From contig OZ245886.1 in the NCBI GenBank assembly GCA_965229525.1, positions 1,426,001 to 1,490,000 of the forward strand: a stretch of 64,000 nucleotides of DNA, given 5' to 3'. Below are positions 54,197 through 61,935 of the stretch, piece by piece (positions within the stretch are counted from its first letter, which is position 1; each line of letters opens with the position of its first letter). The notes beneath the pieces are model-generated. The model did no database searches and had not been told where the DNA came from. It saw nothing but the letters and a program-made list of their open reading frames with translations. The DNA comes from HXMU1420-13 sp965229525 (GTDB lineage: Bacteria > Bacteroidota > Rhodothermia > Balneolales > Balneolaceae). The position numbers were made by a program, and so were the translations under genes.

Positions 54197-55573
54197 CTAG
54201 CCTAATTCTTCTTTCATAAGGTCAAGACCTTTTCGAACCGTTTTTTGTACCTCAATTTTTGATGTACAAACCACTTCACAAAGAGCAAAATCCTCTTCAA
54301 CTATTTCATAAATACCTAAGTTTTCCATCAACTCGATATCTTCAGTCATAATAGCTTTGATAAGCTGAACAGGGAAAATGTCGAATGGGAATACTTGCTC
54401 GTATTGGCCGCTCACTACAAATGCTCTTTCTTCTCCATGCTGATTGGTATCCAGGTTATATACCATTGGCTGACCGGTAATTTTTTCAGCCTGGCGCATA
54501 AAAAATGAAGGTAGTGCCCTTGAAATACTGAATTTGTCCGGTTTTGGAATCAACCATCCAAATAATTCTGGATCTTCACCTTCTGGGAGAACCGATACTT
54601 GTCGTTCATAGAAGCTCAAGTAGCCGTCTTCCTGGATATGGGTACCAGTAAGTACATTTCCTGATATAATGCGGCACTTCTTATCAGAAAGATTATCCGC
54701 TATAAATGGTTTTACAGCAGCTCCAATAAATGTTGAATGATACTTTCTGTCATTAACTTCAGAGCCAGCAACAGCAATGTTGATTCTGGCATCAAACTTA
54801 CCCGTTAAGAACAGACGGCCAATGATAATTACGTGCTCTGGGGTAATAGTCCAAACAGTTTCGCCTTTATTGATTGGATCTTTTTGGGCGATTTGAACAC
54901 CAACCAGACCAGCAGGATGCGGACCTGAATATTTAGAAATCTCAACACCTTTAACACTTGAAAGGGTGCGCCCAGAAGCGGCATCGGCGTTTAGGCCTAA
55001 ATGAACTTTGCCGGTTGTTAGTTGAGCTAATGCATCAACACCGGTTTGAAATTCTTTCTCGTTTCCATCCAGTATCATTCCCATATCTGGTGCCAGCGGT
55101 GCTGAATCAAATCCAGAGATAAAGATTGCTTTGGGGGTTTTTGAAGTTTCGGCAACTACGTTGTATGGGCGTTGCTTGAAAAAAGCAAAACATCCGGACT
55201 CAGCTAATTTCTCAAGAATAGCATCTCGTTCTAAGTCAATCGGATCTGCTTTTCCGAAACTTTCGTATTTAATTTTTTTATCCGCTAAAACTCGAACTTC
55301 TAGAATTCTGCGTTTTGCTCCACGCACAATTTGCGCTACCTCTCCACTTACTGGCGATGTTAACTTTACAGTTTCATCATCTTTATTAAAGAGTAGAGTG
55401 GAACCGGCTTTTACTTCTTCACCTTCTTTAACGGCTAGTTTAAATCGGGCACCGTGAAAGTCATCCGGTTTGATGGCTACAGTTTCAACGCGAATTTCTG
55501 GAGCGAATTCTTTGTCGGCTTCCCCAACCAACTTAATATCAACACCGCGTTTGATTTTTATTACTTCAGACAT
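54197..55573 (-). CDS. nqrA: Na+-translocating NADH:quinone reductase subunit A
   Basis: A 458-residue soluble subunit on the cytosolic face, close to the quinone site. The N-terminal IKIKRGVDIKLVGEA and KPDDFHGARFKLAVKEGEEV are family-specific, as is ALPSFFMRQAEKI in the C-terminal half. It is the first gene of the operon. The leader 55574-55805 has overlapping inverted repeats. Confidence 0.97.
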   Translation of the reverse strand: MSEVIKIKRGVDIKLVGEADKEFAPEIRVETVAIKPDDFHGARFKLAVKEGEEVKAGSTLLFNKDDETVKLTSPVSGEVAQIVRGAKRRILEVRVLADKKIKYESFGKADPIDLERDAILEKLAESGCFAFFKQRPYNVVAETSKTPKAIFISGFDSAPLAPDMGMILDGNEKEFQTGVDALAQLTTGKVHLGLNADAASGRTLSSVKGVEISKYSGPHPAGLVGVQIAQKDPINKGETVWTITPEHVIIIGRLFLTGKFDARINIAVAGSEVNDRKYHSTFIGAAVKPFIADNLSDKKCRIISGNVLTGTHIQEDGYLSFYERQVSVLPEGEDPELFGWLIPKPDKFSISRALPSFFMRQAEKITGQPMVYNLDTNQHGEERAFVVSGQYEQVFPFDIFPVQLIKAIMTEDIELMENLGIYEIVEEDFALCEVVCTSKIEVQKTVRKGLDLMKEELG

Positions 55574-55590
55574 GTATGAGTTTTCAATTT

Positions 55591-55633
55591 GGAGTTTTAT
55601 CGGGCGATATCGTCATTTCGTTAACTCCCGATA
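55591..55633 (-). promoter_or_regulatory. Overlapping inverted repeats in the nqrA leader
   Basis: GGAGTT (55591-55596) can pair with AACTCC (55623-55628), and TATCGGG (55598-55604) with CCCGATA (55627-55633). The right arms overlap, so only one hairpin can form at a time in the mRNA leader, 18-60 bases before the nqrA start. A regulatory role is possible but not shown. Confidence 0.4.
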
Positions 55634-55751
55634 GCAATTGATCTGAAACTTTTCAAGGCGCAAAAGATACTAAAAAAAACAAGTGATTTGGTACTGTTAC
55701 CTTTCAATTTAAAGTGAAATTTACAGGGGTTTTCAAAAAGCGCTTCTAGTG

Positions 55752-55773
55752 TTATCAACAACAATGTGGATAA
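55752..55773. promoter_or_regulatory. Facing DnaA-box-like pair
   Basis: TTATCAACA (55752-55760) and TGTGGATAA (55765-55773, the perfect consensus on the minus strand) face each other four bases apart in the nqrA-queA gap. There is no dnaA or origin nearby. Confidence 0.35.
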
Positions 55774-55805
55774 GTCTAACGGTATGAGATTCTTACCGTA
55801 ATTTT

Positions 55806-56804
55806 CTACAAAATAAGCATGGCATCCCCGAAGGAATAAAACCGATATTTTTTATCTATCGCATGCTCATAAAGTCGCTTCATTTCATCAAAACCCATAA
55901 AAGCAGACACCAGCATGAGCAGAGTACTCTTTGGTAAATGGAAATTTGTGATTAGTGAGTTTACCCTTTTGTATCGATAACCCGGAGTGATATAAATATC
56001 GGTTTCTCCAATTCCCGGAGATAAAATCCCCTCATCATTTGATACAGATTCCAGCACTCGCACCGAGGTTGTACCAACAGCGGTGATGTGTGTTGTCTGA
56101 TTTATGGTCGTTGCTGCCTCGTCGGAAATATGATACCATTCACTATGCATGTCATGATCGTGAATATCTTCCGTTTTAACAGGAGCAAAGGTTCCAAGTC
56201 CAACGTGAAGAGTTACCTCTTCTTTATTGATGCCCTGACTTTTTAAAGAGTCGAGTAGCTCATCCGTGAAATGAAGTCCGGCGGTGGGAGCAGCTTTGCT
56301 TCCTAAGTCTTTCGCATATACGGTTTGATATTCACCGGCGAGGGTTTCATCCTGTGCGATATACGGTGGAAATGGAGTGTACTTGAAAGGCTCTAATCTT
56401 GGATCATCCAAATCACAGGAAAGAATCATTGTTCGAAGTCCGTCGTCTGCAACATGAGTTACCTCTGCTGTAATACCTTCAACCAATCCGACAGTTTTGC
56501 CAAGTCTAAATTTTTTGCCAGGCCGTACTAATGCTTCGATTGTATTGTTATTTCTAACTGATGTTACGAATAGCTCGCGCTTACCATCTTCAAACATCAA
56601 TCGGCACTTCTCGACTTTGCTGTTGTTGACAACCAGCGTTGAATTCTCGGGTAAGTAATTGCCTAAATTATAGAACGCATCATCGATGATCTCTCTAGTT
56701 TCCCGATTATAAACCAGCAACTTTGCATGATCTCTAGGGTGTGCCGGTGATTGCGCAATCAGCTCTTCAGGTAGATGATAATCGAAGTCGGAGAGGGTGT
56801 ACAT
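55806..56804 (-). CDS. queA: S-adenosylmethionine:tRNA ribosyltransferase-isomerase
   Basis: A 332-residue enzyme making epoxyqueuosine in tRNA. LPEELIAQSPAHPRDHAKLLV at the start and AAPTAGLHFTDELL, VTLHVGLGTFAPVK and TNFHLPKSTLLMLVSAF are diagnostic. The length is slightly short of E. coli (356). It is on the same strand as nqrA, 232 bases upstream of it. Confidence 0.96.
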   Translation of the reverse strand: MYTLSDFDYHLPEELIAQSPAHPRDHAKLLVYNRETREIIDDAFYNLGNYLPENSTLVVNNSKVEKCRLMFEDGKRELFVTSVRNNNTIEALVRPGKKFRLGKTVGLVEGITAEVTHVADDGLRTMILSCDLDDPRLEPFKYTPFPPYIAQDETLAGEYQTVYAKDLGSKAAPTAGLHFTDELLDSLKSQGINKEEVTLHVGLGTFAPVKTEDIHDHDMHSEWYHISDEAATTINQTTHITAVGTTSVRVLESVSNDEGILSPGIGETDIYITPGYRYKRVNSLITNFHLPKSTLLMLVSAFMGFDEMKRLYEHAIDKKYRFYSFGDAMLIL

Positions 56805-56842
56805 TTGAGAACATTAACTAACAAAGTCTCAAAAATACTGGT

Positions 56843-57067
56843 TTAGCCTACAACTTTACGAAAAAGTTGTACATCGCCACCTGGCTTAATCTCAGATTCT
56901 ACAAATTCAGAGGAATGATTTGTGATATATGATTGAACATCAACTTCTGAAAGACCCGTTTCCCTTGCAATACCATGTATAGTTCGCCAATTATTTCCTG
57001 TATTCTCAAAACTTTGATTAATTATATCAGAAACATTTTTTGCAGTGTGATTGGCTTCTCTACTCAT
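56843..57067 (-). CDS. Small helix-turn-helix-like protein
   Basis: A 74-residue soluble protein. WRTIHGIARETGLSEVDVQSYITNHSSEFV looks like a winged or helix-turn-helix reading head when taken in parts (GIARETGLSEVDVQ is the turn). The family is not named. It overlaps the preceding membrane-protein gene by eight bases, so the two are coupled. A regulatory or accessory role is possible. Confidence 0.6.
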   Translation of the reverse strand: MSREANHTAKNVSDIINQSFENTGNNWRTIHGIARETGLSEVDVQSYITNHSSEFVESEIKPGGDVQLFRKVVG

Positions 57068-57407
57068 CTACTTTTCCTTGTTTGTTTAATATCTGAACAA
57101 CTTGTTGATCTATTAACTCTTTGAAAGCTGGACTCTCTACAAATTCTTTAACGTCATTAAGCTCAGAAAGTTCTTTTGTTAATTTATCGTTCAAGTGAGT
57201 TGGGTACTTAATGGTTAAGTATGTTACACTTGCAATTATAGCAATGAATGCAGTAAACATTAATAAAATGAGTATAAATTGCAAGGTTTCATTAAAACTA
57301 GTTAGCCCAAGCACTGCTAATAGAATCCCTTCAATTATAAGTAACGCCAATGCAAAAAAGATAAGTGGTGATCTTATTTGACCCAAAACCCCTGTTCTAT
57401 CAGACAT
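57060..57407 (-). CDS. Two-helix membrane protein, unknown
   Basis: A 115-residue protein with two membrane helices (about 10-32 and 37-63) and a soluble tail with FVESPAFKELIDQQVVQIL. No family is recognised. It is coupled by overlap to the 74-residue gene and the two probably act together. Confidence 0.65.
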   Translation of the reverse strand: MSDRTGVLGQIRSPLIFFALALLIIEGILLAVLGLTSFNETLQFILILLMFTAFIAIIASVTYLTIKYPTHLNDKLTKELSELNDVKEFVESPAFKELIDQQVVQILNKQGKVDE

Positions 57408-57529
57408 CTTAAATTGTTTAATTGCCGAATTTTATCTTTGGGAATTAATTAAAACAAATCGTTCCACACAACTATTTTTTTTTGTGCCATTTAGTAATTA
57501 AAAATGAAAAGGGTTTCGTTAATTTCTCT

Positions 57530-59449
57530 TTAAGCACTAACTAGCTTCTGCTTAACAACTTCAGCTAATGCTTTAGCATCAATACCTACTTCAGCGTGAA
57601 GTTCTTCCTGAGTTCCATGCTCGATAATACGATCTGGTAGGCCCATGATAGTAAGCGTAGGTTTGTCTGCTTTTTCGGCAAGATATTCGGCAACCGCACT
57701 ACCGAATCCACCTAGTTTGGCGCCATCTTCCAGAGTTATGATATGCTGATATTTGTGGCAGATTTCATCGATAAGATCCGTATCGAGTGGTTTAGCAAAT
57801 CGCATGTCGTAATGGCCAACATGAATATCATCTTGCTCAAATTCAGCAGATGCTTCAGTCACGTATTTTCCAATCGGACCAAAACTTAATACTGCAACTT
57901 CTTCCCCTTCCTGAATACAAATTCCTTTTCCAATTTCCATCTTCTCGAAATGTTCTCTCACTTCCATTCCGGTTGAAGCACCTCGCGGATATCGAATCGC
58001 CCAGGAAGCTTCATCATATTCACTGGCGGTGAACATCATGTCGCGAAGATCCTGCTCATTTAATGGTGAAGAAATAATCACATTTGGGATTGAGCGCATA
58101 TAGGAGATGTCATAAGCGCCATGATGCGTTGGACCATCTGCTCCAACTACTCCCGCTCTATCGATACAAAATACAACCGGGAGCTTTTGAATGGCTACAT
58201 CATGTACAAATTGGTCGAAGCCTCGCTGTAAGAACGTAGAGTAAATCGCACAAAAAGCCTTCTTTCCCTGTGCTGCTAGTCCAGCTGCAAAGGTAACTGC
58301 ATGTTGTTCAGCTATACCTACATCAAATGCGCGATCAGGATAGGTATTCATCATGGGCCACAAGCTTGAACCGCTAGGCATTGCCGGAGTCATGCTCACA
58401 ATATTTTCGTTCTCAGCCGCCAACTCAACCAAAGCATCACCAAATACATCCTGATATTTCGGAGCTGACTTCTTCGTTGATTTTGGTTTCAAAGAATCAC
58501 CCGTAATTTTATCGAATGGGCTGCTTTGAGCATGCCACTTCGTTTGCTCTTTTTCTGCAGGAGCAAACCCTTTTCCTTTTACAGTAACAATATGAAGAAG
58601 CTTTGGTCCTTTAACTTCTTTTAGGTCTTCTAACGTCTTTCTCAATCCGTTTATATCGTGTCCGTCGATAGGGCCATAATATTTAAAACCAAATGAGCGG
58701 AATAATGAGCCAGGTGTAAGTGCTGCTAACATTGCAGACTCAAATCGAGACGCAACTCTCTGCATCTTCTTTCCAGCTCTATTGAAATGACCAAGCATAT
58801 CATAGACTTCGTCACGCAGTTTGTTAAAGGTGCGGCTTGAGGTTACATCGGCTAGATATTCCTTTAATGCGCCAACATTTGGGTCAATCGACATATTGTT
58901 GTCATTCAATACAACTAATACGTCGCTGTTCATCGCGCCGGCATTGTTCAGAGCTTCGAAAGCTTGTCCGCCCGTCATTGCGCCATCACCAATTACAGCT
59001 ACAACTTTTGAGTCTTTTTTATCAAGATCGTTCGCAACAGCCATTCCAAGTGCAGCAGATATCGAAGTAGAAGAGTGTCCTACACCAAAAGCATCGTGGA
59101 TATTCTCGCTTCTTTTTGGGAAACCAGAAATTCCGCCATACTTACGGTTTGTATGAAAATTATCTCTTCGACCAGTTAAAATTTTATGACCATACGCTTG
59201 ATGACCGACATCCCAGATTATTCGATCTTCCGGTGAATTGTAGACATAATGTAAAGCTGTAGTTAATTCTACTACTCCAAGGCTTGCTCCGAAATGACCG
59301 CCATATACAGAAACGATGTCAACAATGAATTCTCTCAATTCATCGCATACCTGCTGCAATTGATCTGCCGATAATTTCTTTAAATCATTTGGAGAATCTA
59401 TTTTCGATAGTAGTGGGCCTGCTTTTGGGCGAAATTCCAAAGAATCCAT
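57530..59449 (-). CDS. dxs: 1-deoxy-D-xylulose-5-phosphate synthase
   Basis: A 639-residue thiamine-diphosphate enzyme condensing pyruvate and glyceraldehyde 3-phosphate, the first step of the MEP isoprenoid pathway. GHFGASLGVVELTTALHYV, IWDVGHQAYGHKILTGRR, GDGAMTGGQAFEALNNAG (TPP site) and the transketolase pyrimidine domain with GIAEQHAVTFAAGLA are typical. It follows xseB by 12 bases, a widespread pairing. Confidence 0.97.
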   Translation of the reverse strand: MDSLEFRPKAGPLLSKIDSPNDLKKLSADQLQQVCDELREFIVDIVSVYGGHFGASLGVVELTTALHYVYNSPEDRIIWDVGHQAYGHKILTGRRDNFHTNRKYGGISGFPKRSENIHDAFGVGHSSTSISAALGMAVANDLDKKDSKVVAVIGDGAMTGGQAFEALNNAGAMNSDVLVVLNDNNMSIDPNVGALKEYLADVTSSRTFNKLRDEVYDMLGHFNRAGKKMQRVASRFESAMLAALTPGSLFRSFGFKYYGPIDGHDINGLRKTLEDLKEVKGPKLLHIVTVKGKGFAPAEKEQTKWHAQSSPFDKITGDSLKPKSTKKSAPKYQDVFGDALVELAAENENIVSMTPAMPSGSSLWPMMNTYPDRAFDVGIAEQHAVTFAAGLAAQGKKAFCAIYSTFLQRGFDQFVHDVAIQKLPVVFCIDRAGVVGADGPTHHGAYDISYMRSIPNVIISSPLNEQDLRDMMFTASEYDEASWAIRYPRGASTGMEVREHFEKMEIGKGICIQEGEEVAVLSFGPIGKYVTEASAEFEQDDIHVGHYDMRFAKPLDTDLIDEICHKYQHIITLEDGAKLGGFGSAVAEYLAEKADKPTLTIMGLPDRIIEHGTQEELHAEVGIDAKALAEVVKQKLVSA

Positions 59450-59461
59450 AGATACCTAGTC

Positions 59462-59656
59462 TTATTCGTCGTTTACTTGCTGAATTTTCAACTCTGCTTG
59501 ATGAAGTACATCATTGCATAGCTTTGAGAGCTCCATGCCTTTTTCGTACAACTTCACGGAATCTTCAAGTGTAATTTCCTGGCCTTCCAATTGTTCCACA
59601 ATAGATTCCAGTTGTTTTAAAGCATCTTCGAAGCTCAGCCGTTCCTTTTGGTCCAT
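59462..59656 (-). CDS. xseB: Exodeoxyribonuclease VII small subunit
   Basis: A 64-residue protein with LSFEDALKQLESIVEQLEGQEITLEDSVKLYEKGMEL read in parts: FEDALKQLE and LEDSVKLYEKG are the two family helices. It joins XseA, not in the window, to degrade ssDNA. It heads the xseB-dxs unit. Confidence 0.94.
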   Translation of the reverse strand: MDQKERLSFEDALKQLESIVEQLEGQEITLEDSVKLYEKGMELSKLCNDVLHQAELKIQQVNDE

Positions 59657-59792
59657 GTTTCTTATTTGATAGAAGTAAAACTTCTTTTCAGAATAACTAC
59701 AAAAGTTACGGGATTCTATGCTAAAGTTATACTACGAGCTTTGTTTCTACAGATACGAATCAAAACCTTTCATTGGTTTCGATCGCGCAAAT

Positions 59793-59822
59793 AAAAAAGG
59801 CCTGAGATTCCTCCCACGCCTT
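59793..59822 (-). terminator. Terminator of the TSGGSI-repeat gene
   Basis: On the minus strand AAAAGGC pairs with GCCTTTT around a loop of about 15 bases, ending in TTTTTTATTT. It sits between that gene and xseB. Confidence 0.75.
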
Positions 59823-59857
59823 TTGAAGGGTTTGTAACTAACTTATCATTTAAATTC

Positions 59858-60784
59858 TTACAGATACCTCATGGTTACGGATCCGCCTGAGGTCTTGGCA
59901 GTGATTCTCGTTCCACCTCCATTCATTGTGCCCTGAAGCTCATCTCTATCATAATCTCCTTGAAAGTCATTCAAATCTGCACGAACACGATTCCCGTCCA
60001 AATCAACATCATATCCTGCATCTTTAGGTACGCTTACACTGATGCTTCCGCCAGAAGTTTTTAATTCAATGTAATCTTGAGGTTTTACGATTTCAGCGTC
60101 GATTGATCCCCCAGAAGTCTTTGCTTCAACATTTCCGGAAACATTTTCCAGGGTGATACTTCCGCCACTCGTTTTTGCGAAAATTCCACCAGCTATATCA
60201 TTTGCTCTTATCCTACCGCCAGATGTATTGGCGTCTACATAACCTTCAACTTCATCAATCGTTATCGATCCACCAGATGTTTTTAGCTCAACATCTCCGG
60301 CAATTTGGGTGGCTGTAATACTACCTCCGGAAGTTTTTGCGTATTGATCACCATCTAAGTTTGCTATGTTGATACTACCACCTGAAGTACGTACTGCAGC
60401 TCGAGAATCTATCGGAGCATACACTACAAAGGATATACTATAGCTGTTATTACCCCAATTATTTCTACCTCTGTGCTTGGCCGTTGCATACACCGTGTTT
60501 CCACTTTTTTCGATGCTTATATCCCAATCATCAAGGTCTGCTTCTCCAGGTTCAACTTCTCTCCCGCGTTTTTTTACATACATTTCAACCTGAACTTCAT
60601 CTCGATTTGAACCCTCAACTGTAATACTTCCCCCTGAAGTCTCAACTTCAATTCTTACATCATTGCCAACTGCAAAGCTCTCTTCAGCATATGGTTGTTG
60701 GGCAACTACTGTTGATGAAACCATAAACGCACCTAACAGTGCCATCAACAAAATCTTTCCGTTTTTTACTTTTACTAAATCCAT
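59858..60784 (-). CDS. Exported DUF4097-like beta-repeat protein
   Basis: A 308-residue exported protein (signal peptide ending near VVAQ). Nine copies of a TSGGSI-like unit recur (for example ETSGGSITVEG, KTSGGSITIDE, NTSGGRIRAND, KTSGGSVTMRYL), spaced about 20-40 residues, giving a regular beta array like DUF4097 or bactofilin-type adhesin folds. I chose ATG 60784 because it directly precedes the signal peptide; a longer frame begins at 60823. Function is unknown. The repeats are degenerate in DNA, so they are protein-level repeats. Confidence 0.85.
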   Translation of the reverse strand: MDLVKVKNGKILLMALLGAFMVSSTVVAQQPYAEESFAVGNDVRIEVETSGGSITVEGSNRDEVQVEMYVKKRGREVEPGEADLDDWDISIEKSGNTVYATAKHRGRNNWGNNSYSISFVVYAPIDSRAAVRTSGGSINIANLDGDQYAKTSGGSITATQIAGDVELKTSGGSITIDEVEGYVDANTSGGRIRANDIAGGIFAKTSGGSITLENVSGNVEAKTSGGSIDAEIVKPQDYIELKTSGGSISVSVPKDAGYDVDLDGNRVRADLNDFQGDYDRDELQGTMNGGGTRITAKTSGGSVTMRYL

Positions 60785-60832
60785 TTGATTACCCTTAGTT
60801 TTTTGAAACGCAACCCATTTCAAAAAGTGTTA

Positions 60833-60865
60833 ATTGATTTCGTGCCATCAGTACACGTATCAATT
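60833..60865. promoter_or_regulatory. Imperfect inverted repeat in divergent promoter region
   Basis: AATTGAT-TT-CGTG and CACG-T-ATCAATT face each other, nine bases apart, between the DUF4097-like gene and proline dehydrogenase. Such a repeat could be an operator; there is no direct support. Confidence 0.4.
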
Positions 60866-60945
60866 GGTAAAAGGTTACTTTAATTTATAGTGGTGTTGAT
60901 AATTGTTGGAATCGCTACCTTAGGCGACTAAATTTTTTGAGTAGA

Positions 60946-61797
60946 ATGAAACTTCCTTTTGTATTAGCTAAGCGGTTTGTAGCCGGTGAGACTTTTGAGG
61001 AATCCGTCCCAAAAGCAAAATATCTAAATCATAAAAATTTAAAACTTACCCTCGACCTACTAGGCGAAAATGTAAGTGATAGAAAAACCGCTGATGCCAC
61101 GGTTGACGAATACATCAGCTTGTTGAATGGAATCAATGAACATGGGCTCGTTAGCAGTATATCGATTAAACTAACCATGATGGGTCTTGATATCGACAAA
61201 GAATACTGCGTTGAAAATTTATATAAGCTGTTGGATGTGGCGAAAAAGCACGATCAATTTGTAAATATAGATATGGAGGGTAGCGACTACACCCAGATTA
61301 CCATCGATATTTTTAAGGATGCTTTCGAGAAATATGGCCAGACAGTAGGAACGGTAATCCAGGCCATGCTACATAGAACCAAAGACGATATTGAAGAACT
61401 TGCATCGATAGGTGCAAATATCAGATTAGTTAAAGGTGCTTACAAAGAGCCTTCAAATATCGCCTTTCAAAACATGTCTGAAATCAGGGCCTCTTACAAG
61501 GAAAATGCGAAAATTCTTTTGGATAAAACGGAACGCCCTCGATTTGGTACCCACGACGACGAACTTGTTAATTGGTTAAGAGAATACACGGCAGCTAAAG
61601 ACATGGCAAAAGATAGATTCGAGTTTCAAATGTTGTATGGTTTGAGAGAAGAGACTATGGTGGATTTGACCAAACTTGGGTACCTCACTCGTGTATATGT
61701 ACCTTTTGGAACTGATTGGTTTCCATATTTTAGTCGACGACTAATGGAACGTAAAGAAAATGTGTGGTTCGTTTTAAGCACCATGCTTAAGAGGTAA
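60946..61797 (+). CDS. Proline dehydrogenase
   Basis: A 283-residue PRODH barrel, the mono-functional form oxidising proline to pyrroline-5-carboxylate with FAD. VNIDMEGSDYTQ, RLVKGAYKEP, FGTHDDELV, EFQMLYGLREE and YVPFGTDWFPYFSRRLMERKEN are the family marks. I chose ATG 60946; a TTG nine bases upstream is an alternative. The pyrroline-5-carboxylate dehydrogenase is not in the window. Confidence 0.95.
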   Translation: MKLPFVLAKRFVAGETFEESVPKAKYLNHKNLKLTLDLLGENVSDRKTADATVDEYISLLNGINEHGLVSSISIKLTMMGLDIDKEYCVENLYKLLDVAKKHDQFVNIDMEGSDYTQITIDIFKDAFEKYGQTVGTVIQAMLHRTKDDIEELASIGANIRLVKGAYKEPSNIAFQNMSEIRASYKENAKILLDKTERPRFGTHDDELVNWLREYTAAKDMAKDRFEFQMLYGLREETMVDLTKLGYLTRVYVPFGTDWFPYFSRRLMERKENVWFVLSTMLKR

Positions 61798-61935
61798 CAA
61801 TCTCCTTATAACTATCTTCTTATTCCTACGTCTACTGGTTCGATTTGAAATAAATTGTTGGAGAATGTGAGTTATCATGGCAAAGTTTTACCGAGCCAAA
61901 TTCTCCGTTATATTGACACAAGAAAACGTAATTAG

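Noticed and set aside
55574..55805. Chromosome origin because of DnaA boxes
   Set aside because: Only two boxes, no dnaA, dnaN or gidA nearby and no repeated AT-rich 13-mers.
60000..60700. Possible CRISPR or DNA tandem array in the DUF4097-like gene
   Set aside because: The TSGGSI units recur in protein but vary in spacing and DNA, and lie in a single reading frame.
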